Assembly: GCF_005222805.1 (NCBI RefSeq) | Contig: NZ_STGC01000005.1 | Span: 2,499,256 to 2,563,255 of the forward strand | Direction: 5' to 3' | From: Devosia sp. FKR38 | GTDB lineage: Bacteria; Pseudomonadota; Alphaproteobacteria; Rhizobiales; Devosiaceae | Length of the DNA: 64,000 nt | In this document: in pieces, positions 10,646 to 19,150 of the stretch | How the letters are laid out: each line of letters starts with the position of its first letter | How positions within the stretch are numbered: position 1 is the stretch's first letter | The notes under the pieces: generated by a model | Databases searched by the model: none | Told to the model about the DNA's origin: nothing | Seen by the model: the letters and a program-made list of their open reading frames with translations, nothing else | Position numbers and translations under genes: made by a program

Positions 10646-11566
10646 TCAGCTGCGATCAGGCGCTACGGGGATCTTCCGGGGTATCTCGGCGGCCAGAAAA
10701 TCCAGCCAGACACGGACGGCCGGCACCAGCCCCCGCCTTGATGAGAAGATCGCATGCAGCGTGCTCGGCTGCGATTGCCACGCCGGCAGAACATGCACCA
10801 GCGCGCCGGACTCCAATGCGGATGCCACGACAAAGTCGGGCAGCATGGTGATGCCTGCGCCGGCTATTGCACTGGCGCGCAGAACGTCAAAACTGGTGCA
10901 CATCAGCCGGGGGCGATGGGTGATTGATCGCTCCTCGGCATCGGGGCCGACAAGCTGCCAGATGACTTCACCCCGCTCCTCGTGCTGGGTCAGGGTTGGT
11001 AGGCCAGCCAGGGTGTCGATCGTTGGCGGCGCCGGCAACTGTGTCAGCAGGTTTGGACTTGCCACCAGAAAGCTGCGCGTCTCGCCAAACCTGCGCATGA
11101 TCAGGTTGGGGTCGCTATCGAGCCTGGCCCGGGCGCGCAGGGCCACGTCAACGCCATCCTCCACCAAATCAGCGCGTCGATTGATCACCTTCATCTGCAC
11201 CCGCACCTTGGGGTAGCGATTGAGGAAAACAGGCAGAAGATCGATGAGAAGGTCCTGGATCAGCCCCTGCGGACAGGCCACCCGCACCACGCCATTTGGC
11301 TCGGCCTGCGCCTGTGCCGCGGCATCGGCAGCGGCCTCGGCGCTGACCAACATGGCCTCAACCTGCTCGTAAACGTCGCTGCCCACCTGTGTGAGGCGCA
11401 AGCTTCGCGTCGTGCGTTCAAGCAGACGGACGCCAAGCTGGTCCTCAAGCTGGATAACGCGCTTGCTCAAGGTCGCCTTGGGAATACCGCTGGCGCGTTC
11501 GGCAGCGCTGAACCCCTTGTGCAAGGCCACGGTGTGGAAGAGGTAGAGGTCATTAAGATCCAGCAT
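10646..11566 (-). CDS. LysR-family transcriptional regulator
   Basis: A 306-residue LTTR with an N-terminal winged helix-turn-helix (about 1-60; FSAAERASGIPKATLSKRVIQLEDQLGVRLLERTTR) and a periplasmic-binding-protein-like effector domain (about 90-295). The starting motif LNDLYLFHTVALHKGFSAAERASG is typical of the group that controls reductases and efflux genes. It lies between the FMN reductase gene and the SDR gene, all on the minus strand, and is separated from the former by an intrinsic terminator. The shared ATTGTCT-N8-AGACAAT sites in front of both neighbours make them its probable targets. Confidence 0.92.
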   Translation of the reverse strand: MLDLNDLYLFHTVALHKGFSAAERASGIPKATLSKRVIQLEDQLGVRLLERTTRSLRLTQVGSDVYEQVEAMLVSAEAAADAAAQAQAEPNGVVRVACPQGLIQDLLIDLLPVFLNRYPKVRVQMKVINRRADLVEDGVDVALRARARLDSDPNLIMRRFGETRSFLVASPNLLTQLPAPPTIDTLAGLPTLTQHEERGEVIWQLVGPDAEERSITHRPRLMCTSFDVLRASAIAGAGITMLPDFVVASALESGALVHVLPAWQSQPSTLHAIFSSRRGLVPAVRVWLDFLAAEIPRKIPVAPDRS

Positions 11567-11615
11567 ATGACGGTTTGCCCTTGGGTCCGGTCGGAGGATT
11601 GATCATCTCACACGG

Positions 11616-11649
11616 ACAAAAACCTGCAACGCGCAAGGCGTTGCAGGTT
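11616..11649 (-). terminator. Intrinsic terminator of the FMN reductase gene
   Basis: A perfect 12-bp stem (11621-11632 with 11638-11649) and 5-base loop, followed on the minus strand by a run of five T. It lies 50 bp past the reductase stop and before the LysR gene, so the two are separate transcription units. Confidence 0.85.
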
Positions 11650-11698
11650 TATGCGCGACGGGCTGGGCGCTCGTCAGAGCGCCCTATTGCTCAGGGCC

Positions 11699-12307
11699 TC
11701 AGGCAAGGCGCTTGGCATCGACGTCCCGCGCCGCCTTGAGCGCGTGGGCATACCAGGAGAGCTGGTCCAGGGTATCCTTCACCGAATTGGCGAGGATGGG
11801 ATCCAGCGCCGCCATCGATTCCATATTGGGGTTGTTTGGAATGACGCGGTAAAATTCGGAGCCGCCGATGTGAACGGCCGAGCGCACCGGCACCATCTGC
11901 AACTCCACCGCGATCAGACGCAGATGCTCGGCCGCGCGGGCGCCGCCCAGGGTGCCATAGGCGATCATCGCCATGGGCTTCTTGTTCCAGCCCACATAGT
12001 CCTGATCGAGCGCGTTCTTGAGCGCACCGGTGATCGAGCGGTTGTATTCGGCGACGACAAACACGTAGCCGTCGTAGCTGCTGACCTTTTCCTGCCAGCG
12101 GATAGCCCGCGGGTCCTGCGAAGGCACCCACAGGTTGGAGGCGACTTCATCAAACAGCGGCAGGTCATAGTCGCGCAGGTCGACCAGTTCCACGTCGAAG
12201 TCGGTGCGTTGCTGCATCTTGCCCAGCATCCACTGGGCAGGGGTGTCGGCCCAGCGCGACTGACGTGTCGAGCCGATGATAAGGGCGATCTTTGGTTTGT
12301 GCGTCAT
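11699..12307 (-). CDS. NAD(P)H-dependent FMN reductase
   Basis: Flavodoxin-fold reductase of 202 residues. The FMN phosphate loop GSTRQSRWA is near residues 13-21, and the family signature around VVAEYNRSITGALKNALD supports the FMN_red (PF03358) assignment. Members reduce quinones, azo dyes, chromate or free flavin with NAD(P)H. The ATG at 12307 follows AAGGA and removes an unlikely 41-residue extension. Its promoter region carries a perfect palindrome 113 bp upstream. The gene ends at an intrinsic terminator. Likely role: reduction of an electrophile or quinone sensed by the adjacent LysR (inference). Confidence 0.92.
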   Translation of the reverse strand: MTHKPKIALIIGSTRQSRWADTPAQWMLGKMQQRTDFDVELVDLRDYDLPLFDEVASNLWVPSQDPRAIRWQEKVSSYDGYVFVVAEYNRSITGALKNALDQDYVGWNKKPMAMIAYGTLGGARAAEHLRLIAVELQMVPVRSAVHIGGSEFYRVIPNNPNMESMAALDPILANSVKDTLDQLSWYAHALKAARDVDAKRLA

Positions 12308-12409
12308 GGTGTCCTTGGCGGCTTTGTGATCCGGCGCCCGGCCGGCGACCGGGCCTTGAGCATCGCTAAGCGACATCGAGCCACGCAGGAAGCCGCACGG
12401 CAGAGATGC

Positions 12410-12431
12410 ATTGTCTCTGTATAGAGACAAT
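12410..12431. promoter_or_regulatory. Perfect operator palindrome upstream of the FMN reductase gene
   Basis: ATTGTCT-N8-AGACAAT, extended to 12-bp arms at 12407-12418 and 12423-12434 with a 4-base centre. It contains a T-N11-A LysR-type core and matches the site at 10597-10618 in arms and spacing. It lies about 113 bp before the reductase start. Confidence 0.65.
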
Positions 12432-12552
12432 GCAGAGTGAGACTGGAGATGGCCGCCGCCGTGGCAATTCGGCGTCAGACGGCGGCGCAGATGTCGCTTC
12501 GATCACGTGCGGCACGACGCATTCGGAGTGCGGGTCTGCCGCCCCGCGCCGC

Positions 12553-12864
12553 TCACTGCTGGGCAGTCGTTGCATGCATGTCGAGTTCGCCACCGATCTC
12601 GACTGCCTTGCTCTGCTTGTCGAAGACGCAAATTATGCTGCGCTGGGCGCCAGGAGCGGCCTCGCCTGACACGATTGCCAGTCCATAGCTTTCGCTGCCG
12701 AAGGGATCAACGATCGCCTCGCCGTCCTTTAGGATGTCGCTGGTCGCCGCCAGGCAGCTTTTTTCGACTTCTGATGCGAACTCGGCCCAAGCATCGTCGG
12801 ATGCTGCCCAAGCTGGACCGGACGAAATGAGAATGAATGACACGACGGCAAGATGTTTGAGCAT
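12553..12864 (-). CDS. Small secreted hypothetical protein, two cysteines
   Basis: A 103-residue protein with a clear Sec signal peptide (MLKHLAVVSFILISSGPAWA, predicted cleavage after residue 20 or 21). The mature part is about 80 residues, with Cys37 and Cys79 able to form a disulfide in the periplasm. I do not recognise the family. An AAGG ribosome binding site lies upstream, and codon use is normal. It stands alone between the FMN reductase promoter and an SDR gene, with 101 bp behind it. The signal peptide and paired cysteines argue that it is real. Confidence 0.7.
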   Translation of the reverse strand: MLKHLAVVSFILISSGPAWAASDDAWAEFASEVEKSCLAATSDILKDGEAIVDPFGSESYGLAIVSGEAAPGAQRSIICVFDKQSKAVEIGGELDMHATTAQQ

Positions 12865-12965
12865 GCTGTTCTACCTTGATTGCTGATTGTGATGGTGAGC
12901 CATAACGCCGGCTGCTTTAAGGCAAACCGGAGCGCTAAGTTTCTCTGCCTCCAGATTTTTCGGTC

Positions 12966-13745
12966 CTAGGCAGTCGGGATCGTTCCGCCATCGACAACAT
13001 ATTCTGCACCCGTGATCGCGGCCGCACGATCTGAAGCGAGAAACGCGATCAGATTGGCGACCTCCTCGGGTTCGGCAGGACGACCGAGGGGAATGCCGCC
13101 CAGCGAATCCATGATGATCTGGACCCCACCGGCATAGTCAGTGCCGGCTTCGTGCGCGACCCTCTCGACAAGTTCGTTCGAGTCCTTGCTCGCAATCCAG
13201 CCCGGCGACACCCGAACCACGCGAACGCCCTTGGGCGACACCTCCTTGGACAGGCTCTTGCTGTAGGTCGACAAGGCCGCCTTGGCGGCTGCATAGGCCG
13301 TTGTGGCTTCGGGCAAGGGCAAGCGGTTCTGGATCGAGGTCACATGAATGACCACCCCGCTGCCTTGCGCGATCATGGCGGGAATGAGGGCGCGGTCGAG
13401 CCGGATGGCGGGAAACAGGTTGAGATCAAACTCCCGGCGCCATTCTGCGTCATTGAGTGCGGCAAAGCCGCCGGCCGGGGCCGATGAGCCGCCCAGCACA
13501 TTGATGAGCACATCAAGGCCACCGAGGCGCTGCCCAACGGCATCGGCGACAGTCTGGCACCCGGCCTCAGTGGTCAGATCGGCGGCCACGAACAGATCCT
13601 CGGCCATGGCCTCGGGCTTTGTCCGGGCGGTTGTCAGCACGCGCGCGCCCTGTTCCTGGAACAGGGCCACCGTGGCGGCGCCAGCGCCGCGCGTACCCGA
13701 GGTGATCAGGACACGCTTATCGGTCAGGTTGAGAAAGTCGGCCAT
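12966..13745 (-). CDS. Short-chain dehydrogenase/reductase
   Basis: SDR of 259 residues with glycine motif SGTRGAG near residues 16-22, catalytic Ser137, Tyr151 and Lys155 ([11 protein letters not shown]), and C-terminal [13 protein letters not shown]. The usual NNAG is replaced by NVLGG, as in one SDR subgroup. Substrate unknown. The ATG at 13745 follows a GGAGA; upstream in-frame starts lack a ribosome binding site. It is divergent from the MarR gene, with 233 bp between that contain palindromes near the MarR start, so it is a likely member of that regulon. Confidence 0.9.
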   Translation of the reverse strand: MADFLNLTDKRVLITSGTRGAGAATVALFQEQGARVLTTARTKPEAMAEDLFVAADLTTEAGCQTVADAVGQRLGGLDVLINVLGGSSAPAGGFAALNDAEWRREFDLNLFPAIRLDRALIPAMIAQGSGVVIHVTSIQNRLPLPEATTAYAAAKAALSTYSKSLSKEVSPKGVRVVRVSPGWIASKDSNELVERVAHEAGTDYAGGVQIIMDSLGGIPLGRPAEPEEVANLIAFLASDRAAAITGAEYVVDGGTIPTA

Positions 13746-13930
13746 CAGCGAAGTCTCCGTCAGCATTGGGTGGACCGCGGCAGCAGGAACCGGCGGCGTG
13801 ATCTGGTCCGCCCCATATGAGGCACCGGCCTTGCCGCGATAAGAGGGACAGACCGGCATGAACTGATGGATGGATCGGGATAATGGGCCGGCGGGCTCCA
13901 CATGCAGATGGCTGAGTGCCGGCAGAACTA

Positions 13931-13957
13931 TTGCCAGGCAAACTATTATTGCGGTAT
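13931..13957. promoter_or_regulatory. Palindromes in front of the marR gene
   Basis: TTGCCAGGCAA at 13931-13941 is a perfect inverted repeat. TTATTGCGGTAT at 13946-13957 matches 9 of 12 positions of TTATCGCGATAA found before the tandem hydrolase gene. Both lie 22-48 bp upstream of the marR ATG, where an autoregulatory operator would be expected. Confidence 0.4.
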
Positions 13958-13978
13958 ATTTCAGCGAAAGGTTACATC

Positions 13979-14431
13979 ATGTCCGAAACTCTGCCGCCGA
14001 CCCTTGGTGCCCATCTCTGCTTTGCCATCTACACGGCCAATATGGCGGTGCAGCGCACCTACAAGCCCGTCCTCGACGAGCTGGGGCTGACTTATCCGCA
14101 ATATCTGGTGATGATCACGCTGTGGTCTCAGGATGGCATGAGCGTTGGGGCGATCGCCGACACGCTCTCGCTCGAATCGAGCACGCTGACGCCCCTGTTG
14201 CAGCGTCTCGAACAGGCTGGCCTTGTAAAGCGGCAGCGCGATCCGCAGAGCGAGCGACGCGTCATCATCACCCTGACCGATCAGGGCAAGGCCCTGCGTG
14301 CCCAGGCCCATCGCGTCACCGACCGCCTTGTCTCGGCGTCCGGATGGGATATCGGCGCGCTCGACCGCATCAATGACGATATTCGCCGTCTGCGCGCGGC
14401 GCTGACCCAGCAGGCGCCTGGCGCAGCCTAG
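13979..14431 (+). CDS. MarR-family regulator, OhrR-like
   Basis: A 150-residue winged-helix regulator. The N-terminal motif LCFAIYTANMAVQRTY places Cys14 where the OhrR group carries its peroxide-sensing cysteine. The recognition helix region (LSLESSTLTPLLQRLEQAGLV) and the wing (RDPQSERRVIITLTDQG) are typical. OhrR proteins repress organic-hydroperoxide defence genes and are inactivated when the cysteine is oxidised; no ohr gene is nearby, so the targets here may be the flanking SDR and hydrolases. The ATG at 13979 gives the family N-terminus. The gene converges with the first hydrolase gene. Confidence 0.9.
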   Translation: MSETLPPTLGAHLCFAIYTANMAVQRTYKPVLDELGLTYPQYLVMITLWSQDGMSVGAIADTLSLESSTLTPLLQRLEQAGLVKRQRDPQSERRVIITLTDQGKALRAQAHRVTDRLVSASGWDIGALDRINDDIRRLRAALTQQAPGAA

Positions 14432-14517
14432 CGCCAGCCAATGCGGCTATCCACCAATAGAGATGGGCGGACTATGCCCGCCCATCGTCACGCTGGGGTG
14501 GTTGACCAGCGATAGGG

Positions 14518-15315
14518 TCACTGCGAGACAGTGCTTCCGGCGTTCCGAGCTGCTGTATCAATGGTGTCAGCCACCGTCTCTGCCTGGGAAATATAGACAG
14601 CGTGGCTGCCGGGCACCGTGGTGATCTCTGCCCCGGCGCGTTCCGCCATGTGCAGCAGCATGGCCTGGTCGAAGGCATTGTCCTCGGTCGCGATCACTGC
14701 CCAGCTGGGCTTGGAGCGCCAGGCCGCATGGGTCAGCGGCGTGCCAAAAACCGACATGTTGATGGGCACCTGCGAATCCCGCAGCAGGGCCGCCTCTGCG
14801 TCGCTCAAATCGTCGGCAAAGCCGATCTTGAACTTTTCAGCATTGAGATAGCCAAAGCCATCGTCCTCAACGTCAATGACGAAATTGGGCGTTGCAGCAA
14901 AGCCGTCATACTGCTGGCTCGAGGTCTCGCCCGCGTCCGGCACCAAGGCTGCGACATAGACCAGACCCGCAACCTTGTCATGGATGCCAGCCTCGGTAAT
15001 GACCGTGCCACCCCAGGAGTGGCCGACCAGAATGGCTGGACCGTCCTGGCGATCCAGGGCCCGGGTCGTGGCGGCCACGTCGTCGGCGAGCGAGGTCAGC
15101 GGGTTCTGCACGATCGTGACCGAGTAGCCGCGGGCACTGAGGTCTTCGTAAACCGCGCGCCACCCCGAACCATCGGCGAATGCACCGTGCACGAGGACGA
15201 TGTTGCGGACAGCCTGATCCTGGGGGATCAGTTCGGCGGCCCGCGCCAGCGAGGCGGCGGAGGCTCCGGCAATCAATGCGGCTGCGGCGACGAGGATTTT
15301 GGCAGTGGTATTCAT
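14518..15315 (-). CDS. Secreted alpha/beta hydrolase (paralogue A)
   Basis: A 265-residue alpha/beta hydrolase with an N-terminal Sec signal peptide (about residues 1-27, AAALIAGASAASLARA then AEL), so probably periplasmic. The oxyanion loop VLVHGAFADGSGW and nucleophile Ser100 in GHSWGG are clear; the likely base is His in PGSHAVY. It belongs to the salicylate esterase/methylesterase-like group (PF12697). It is a tandem paralogue of the next gene upstream and very similar over the catalytic domain, but only this copy has an export signal. About 120 bp separate it from the upstream copy, so readthrough from the same promoter is plausible. Confidence 0.9.
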   Translation of the reverse strand: MNTTAKILVAAAALIAGASAASLARAAELIPQDQAVRNIVLVHGAFADGSGWRAVYEDLSARGYSVTIVQNPLTSLADDVAATTRALDRQDGPAILVGHSWGGTVITEAGIHDKVAGLVYVAALVPDAGETSSQQYDGFAATPNFVIDVEDDGFGYLNAEKFKIGFADDLSDAEAALLRDSQVPINMSVFGTPLTHAAWRSKPSWAVIATEDNAFDQAMLLHMAERAGAEITTVPGSHAVYISQAETVADTIDTAARNAGSTVSQ

Positions 15316-15434
15316 GACTTTCTTCCTTTCGAGGGCATGGGTTTAGGCTCGGCGCCTGACCGTGTGGTCATCAACGCCGTCGCGGGATGCTTGCGAAGTG
15401 TGGTGGGATAGGCTTGGCCTTCAGGCCACCGCGG

Positions 15435-16136
15435 CTAGGCGCGGTTGCGCAGGGCGTTCCTGGCGGCGGTGTCGATAGTATCTGCCACCGTCTTGGCCTG
15501 GGAGACATAGACGGCATGGCTGCCCGGGACCGTGGTGATCTCAGCACCGGCCCGTTCGGCCATGTGGAACAGCATCGCCTGGTCGAAGGCATTGTCTTCC
15601 GTCGCGATCACCGCCCAGCTCGGCTTGGAGCGCCAGGCCGCAGTGGTCACCGTGGTGCCGAAAGCGGACATGTTGATCGGCACCTGCGCATCCCGCAGGA
15701 AGGCAGCGTCTTCATCGCTTAGATCGGCAGCAAAGCCGATCTTGAACGTATCGGGGTTGAGAGCGCCGAAACCGTCCTCGGCAATATCGATGACGAAATC
15801 GGGGGTCGGCGCAAAGCCGGCATATTGTTCGCTGGTGGTCTGGCCTGCGTCCGGCACCAGAGCCGCCACATAGACCAGCCCGGCGACATTGGGGTGATTG
15901 CCCGCCTCGGTGATGACCGTCCCGCCCCAGGAATGACCGACCAGAATGGCCGGGCCATTCTGGCGATTGAGCGCCCGGGTCGTGGCGGCCACGTCGTCGG
16001 CCAGGGAGGTCAGCGGGTTCTGCACGATCGTGACGGCATAGCCGCGCGCGGTCAGGTCGTTATAGACGTTGCGCCAGCCCGAGCCATCGGCGAAGGCGCC
16101 GTGGACAAGGACGACATTGCGAACTGGTGTGGTCAT
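15435..16136 (-). CDS. Cytoplasmic alpha/beta hydrolase (paralogue B)
   Basis: A 233-residue alpha/beta hydrolase, tandem copy of the downstream gene but without a signal peptide: it starts MTTPVRNVVLVHGAFADG. Nucleophile Ser69 in GHSWGG and the C-terminal His in PGSHAVY are conserved. Substrate unknown; relatives act on small esters. The ATG at 16136 has a GGAG upstream, and a 9-codon in-frame extension is less likely. It is the first gene of the pair, preceded by a promoter region with two TTATCGCGA sites and a third palindrome, which points to tight repression. Confidence 0.9.
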   Translation of the reverse strand: MTTPVRNVVLVHGAFADGSGWRNVYNDLTARGYAVTIVQNPLTSLADDVAATTRALNRQNGPAILVGHSWGGTVITEAGNHPNVAGLVYVAALVPDAGQTTSEQYAGFAPTPDFVIDIAEDGFGALNPDTFKIGFAADLSDEDAAFLRDAQVPINMSAFGTTVTTAAWRSKPSWAVIATEDNAFDQAMLFHMAERAGAEITTVPGSHAVYVSQAKTVADTIDTAARNALRNRA

Positions 16137-16153
16137 TTCTCTACTCCTGCTGC

Positions 16154-16255
16154 GCAAGGCCATGCCTTGCCATTATGTTTCGTCGTAATGTTTATCGCGA
16201 CATATATATGGGTAGCTCGCCACGCCGAGCCTGTCAACAATAATTATCGCGATAA
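16154..16255 (-). promoter_or_regulatory. Hydrolase promoter bracketed by two operator-like sites
   Basis: On the minus strand a TTGACA -35 element (16237-16232) is followed after 17 bp by TACCCA (16214-16209). A perfect 12-bp palindrome TTATCGCGATAA (16244-16255) abuts the -35 side. A second, imperfect copy TTATCGCGACAT (16192-16203) covers the start-site region. Their centres are 52 bp apart, about five helical turns. Nearer the gene, GCAAGGC-cat-GCCTTGC (16154-16170) is another perfect palindrome. The architecture fits repression, probably by the nearby MarR (inference). Confidence 0.55.
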
Positions 16256-16335
16256 ATATCTTTGGTGACGGCCCTGCCCGCGCGGGCTCTGGCGAGCCAG
16301 GCCAATGCGTCCTGTCCAGCCGGTGCGAACCGGGC

Positions 16336-16659
16336 TCAGGCGCCGATTTTCAGGCTGACAATGTAGCCGTCAGCCAGAGCGAAGACGAAGGTCAGCGGCG
16401 CGGGGCTCCCCGGAAAATCGCCGGTCACCATGGCCCGCACCTCAATAAGGCCATTGCTCTGGCGCATGTCCAAAGGCGCGGCGGTATGGCGATATTTCCG
16501 CTTGGCTGCGCGCCACCAGTCGGCGATCGCAATGCGCCCGACATGGGTCTGCCCCTCGTCCATCACAGTCGCATTGGTGGCAAAGGCGCTGACGGGCGCG
16601 GCACCGTCCAGGTTCTTGTCGGCCTCGAAAAAAGTCTCAATCGGTAGCGGCAGATCCAT
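16336..16659 (-). CDS. SnoaL/NTF2-like protein
   Basis: A 107-residue protein with the cone-shaped NTF2/SnoaL pattern (starts [22 protein letters not shown]; ends [19 protein letters not shown]). Members include polyketide cyclases, small isomerases and ligand-binding proteins; no function can be assigned. The ATG at 16659 follows GGAGAAACAAC, and an in-frame extension overlapping the divergent LysR gene is rejected. It is divergent from a LysR regulator, which probably controls it. Confidence 0.82.
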   Translation of the reverse strand: MDLPLPIETFFEADKNLDGAAPVSAFATNATVMDEGQTHVGRIAIADWWRAAKRKYRHTAAPLDMRQSNGLIEVRAMVTGDFPGSPAPLTFVFALADGYIVSLKIGA

Positions 16660-16703
16660 GTTGTTTCTCCAGTGTGCGTGTTTGCCCGCTGAATATGCGC
16701 CTG

Positions 16704-16715
16704 GACATCCATGTC
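16704..16715. promoter_or_regulatory. Palindrome between the SnoaL and LysR genes
   Basis: GACAT-CC-ATGTC is a perfect inverted repeat in the 83-bp divergent promoter region. A LysR site would be expected here; the repeat is short, so support is weak. Confidence 0.3.
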
Positions 16716-16742
16716 GATAAGCGGGATAAAAAGGCATGATGA

Positions 16743-17675
16743 ATGAAGGAAAACGGGACAATGTATCGACCCGGGCTCAGTGACCTCGAAGCCGTGATCG
16801 CCATCAGTCGCCGCGCGTCGTTCCGCGCAGCGGCGCTCGACCTGGGGATGTCCGCCACCGCGCTCAGCAGCGCCATTGGCAAGCTCGAGGCCAACCTGGG
16901 TGTTCGCCTGTTCAATCGCACCACGCGCAGTGTTTCCCTCAGCGATGCGGGACGGCAGTTCGTCGAGACTGTCGCGCCGGCGCTCGACAGCATCAACGGC
17001 GCAATGGACGCGGTGCGGTCGCGCCAGGATGTCCCCTCAGGCACCCTGCGCATCAACGCCTTTGCCGAAGCGGCGCGCGAGATCCTGTCGCCACTGATTC
17101 TGGAATATCTGCGGCGCTATCCCAAGGTGCATATCGACCTGGTGACCGAGGGCCGACTGGTCGACATTGTTGCGGATGGCTTCGATATCGGTGTGCGCGT
17201 GGCCGACCTGGTGCCCAGCGACATGATCGCCATATCGCTGGGCAGCCCAAGACGCTTCGCCGTCGCCGGATCGCCAGACTACTTCAAGCAACGTCCCAGG
17301 CCGATGGTGCCGCCTGACCTGCTCCAGCACGATTGCATCCGGGTTCGGCTGCCCAATGGTGCCCTCTTCAAATGGCAGTTCGACAAGGCCGGACAGTCGG
17401 CCCAGATCGACGTCACGGGCCGCATCACGCTCGATGAGGCCCATCTCGCGCGCACGGCGGTCCTGGAAGGATTCGGGCTGGGCTTTTTCATGGAACACAG
17501 CATCCGGGAGGACCTGGCGGCAGCGCGCCTGATCCGTGTCCTTGAAGATTGGACACCATCGTACCCAGGCCTGTGCATCTACTATCCAGGCCGCCGCAAC
17601 GCATCGGCGGCCCTGCGCGCCTTTGTAAGCCTGGCGCGCGCACTCAGCACGGCACAAGAGCCAGGGAACGGTTGA
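16743..17675 (+). CDS. LysR-family transcriptional regulator
   Basis: A 310-residue LTTR with N-terminal winged helix ([41 protein letters not shown]) and a C-terminal effector-binding domain. It resembles the large group of LysR proteins that regulate a divergent reductase or NTF2-like gene. Two starts are possible: 16743, or 16761 ([10 protein letters not shown]), the latter preceded by AAGGA and closer to the family N-terminus. It is divergent from the SnoaL-like gene and convergent with the HExxH gene. Confidence 0.92.
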   Translation: MKENGTMYRPGLSDLEAVIAISRRASFRAAALDLGMSATALSSAIGKLEANLGVRLFNRTTRSVSLSDAGRQFVETVAPALDSINGAMDAVRSRQDVPSGTLRINAFAEAAREILSPLILEYLRRYPKVHIDLVTEGRLVDIVADGFDIGVRVADLVPSDMIAISLGSPRRFAVAGSPDYFKQRPRPMVPPDLLQHDCIRVRLPNGALFKWQFDKAGQSAQIDVTGRITLDEAHLARTAVLEGFGLGFFMEHSIREDLAAARLIRVLEDWTPSYPGLCIYYPGRRNASAALRAFVSLARALSTAQEPGNG

Positions 17676-17727
17676 GACGGTCGCCAAATCCACCGCCTCC
17701 TCTGCATTCAATGCCCCCGACCTGGCA

Positions 17728-18732
17728 TCAGCTGGGCAAGTCGATCATCTTGGCACAGCGCGCCAGGAGATCGCCGAGAGCCTCCATTCGCTGGCGGACC
17801 GCGCCGCTTTGCAGCGGCTTGACGGAATAGAGCTGATGGCCTTGGCCGTCCTGAACAACGAACTCCAGCGCGCTTGGGGGTGACGCCAGAGACAACTCCC
17901 GCCACGCCACCAGTTCAGCAAAGTCCTCGGGCGCTGCGGCAGTGGCATAGAGCGAGGGAAAAGGCGTGTGGGACAGCGCCTCATAGAGGGCCACAGCCTG
18001 CCGGGCCGGCATGGGCTCGCCGCCCCTATAGGCTGTCCCGGCAATAGCCTGTTCGCTCCAGGGCGCGCTCAGGTCCCGTCGGTCCATCCAAATGCCGCGA
18101 GCCAATTCGGGCGCCAGCTCGCTCGACAATCCGAGCACATGATCCACCACATGGGACGCCTCATGCAGCAAGACATAGCGCAGTGCATCGCCCGGGGCAT
18201 TGACCGACACCGTGGTACCGGACCCGTCCTCCAGGAACAATTGGCGCTCCTTTGCCGTCAGGAAGTCCGACAGGCTCTCGTCCAGGATGCCAGCGCGAAG
18301 GGTGATGTCGAAGACGGGATAGTCGCCGTCGCCCACCGCAGCTGTCAGCCCGGTGCCGCGCCCGTCGGTGTCGATGAAACTGAGATGTCTCAGATGATGT
18401 TCAAGCATCTGTCGGTGCAAAGGCGGGAGGGACGCGAGCGCCTGCGTCAACCGCTGCAATTGTCCGGTGTCTGGCTGATGCGGCGTAGCCTCTTTGCCGG
18501 CCATCTGCGAGAACGCTGCCACAACCTCGGACGTAGGCGCGGCAATCCGGGTCTGCAATGGCGCGACCGGATCGAAGTTCAGGCGATTGATTTCAGCGCG
18601 ATCGCGATTGCCTATCGGTGTTGCGCATGCATCCGCTGCCGACACTGGCACGCATAGCGCCAGAACAAATCCAACCGAGAGGAGATTAAGCCGGTCAGAG
18701 CGTTCGCCTTTGCCCTTTTCGGTTCTTGTCAT
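17728..18732 (-). CDS. Secreted HExxH protein, putative metallopeptidase
   Basis: A 334-residue exported protein. The N-terminus has a basic region, a hydrophobic stretch (LLSVGFVLALCVPVSA) and a likely cleavage near ADAC; a free cysteine follows, but the context is not a clean lipobox. The centre carries LHEASHVVDHV, an HExxH zinc motif in a helix, preceded by a long helical region. A possible third ligand lies in FAELVAWRE. I recognise no named peptidase family. It has no operon partner; both neighbours are in other units. The ATG at 18732 is chosen because it gives an intact signal peptide. Confidence 0.75.
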   Translation of the reverse strand: MTRTEKGKGERSDRLNLLSVGFVLALCVPVSAADACATPIGNRDRAEINRLNFDPVAPLQTRIAAPTSEVVAAFSQMAGKEATPHQPDTGQLQRLTQALASLPPLHRQMLEHHLRHLSFIDTDGRGTGLTAAVGDGDYPVFDITLRAGILDESLSDFLTAKERQLFLEDGSGTTVSVNAPGDALRYVLLHEASHVVDHVLGLSSELAPELARGIWMDRRDLSAPWSEQAIAGTAYRGGEPMPARQAVALYEALSHTPFPSLYATAAAPEDFAELVAWRELSLASPPSALEFVVQDGQGHQLYSVKPLQSGAVRQRMEALGDLLARCAKMIDLPS

Positions 18733-19150
18733 GGTCGCAGCCTTTGAGATCGCATCTGAGACTATCTGTTCGGCATCACGGTCGCACCGGCAATGGCGCG
18801 TTCCGATCGCCCGGCCCCGCCAGACAAGCGCCGGCATGGCCTATGACCTCGGGCTTGATCATGCCCATGGGGCGACAGCAAGGCATCAGGGGGAGCGTGG
18901 CGCCTATCGCAATCAGACACCGCTCTTTGCCGCCCTTGCGTCCACCGCCACCAACCGCTTGCCTGCTCGTGAAGGCAGGCAGCACGCACAGCGCAAGGAC
19001 GGTACCACGCCGACGCAACCCCCTCTCGCGTCGCTGGCGACGACATCTAGACGCCTCGCACTGAACGGCAACCATTGGCCCCTGGACCGATGCGCAAGAC
19101 GCAGCCCCCGCGAGGATTGCCAGCCTCACACAATGGGACAACTGAGAAAC
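18733..19150. other. 418-bp gap without a supported gene
   Basis: High-GC stretch between the HExxH gene start and the stop of the DenD-like gene, both minus strand. It should hold the HExxH promoter. Minus-strand frames of 94 and 121 codons exist, but they have Arg/Gly/Cys-rich, family-less translations and no ribosome binding site. I see no repeat or strong hairpin. Confidence 0.5.

Noticed and set aside
11590-11615. A third LysR-type operator before the lysR gene
   Set aside because: A partial ATTGATC/GGACAAA pair with N9 spacing was seen, but it fits the operator poorly and I would not count it.
18762-19141. Minus-strand frames of 94 and 121 codons in the gap before denD
   Set aside because: Arg/Gly/Cys-rich translations without motifs or ribosome binding site.
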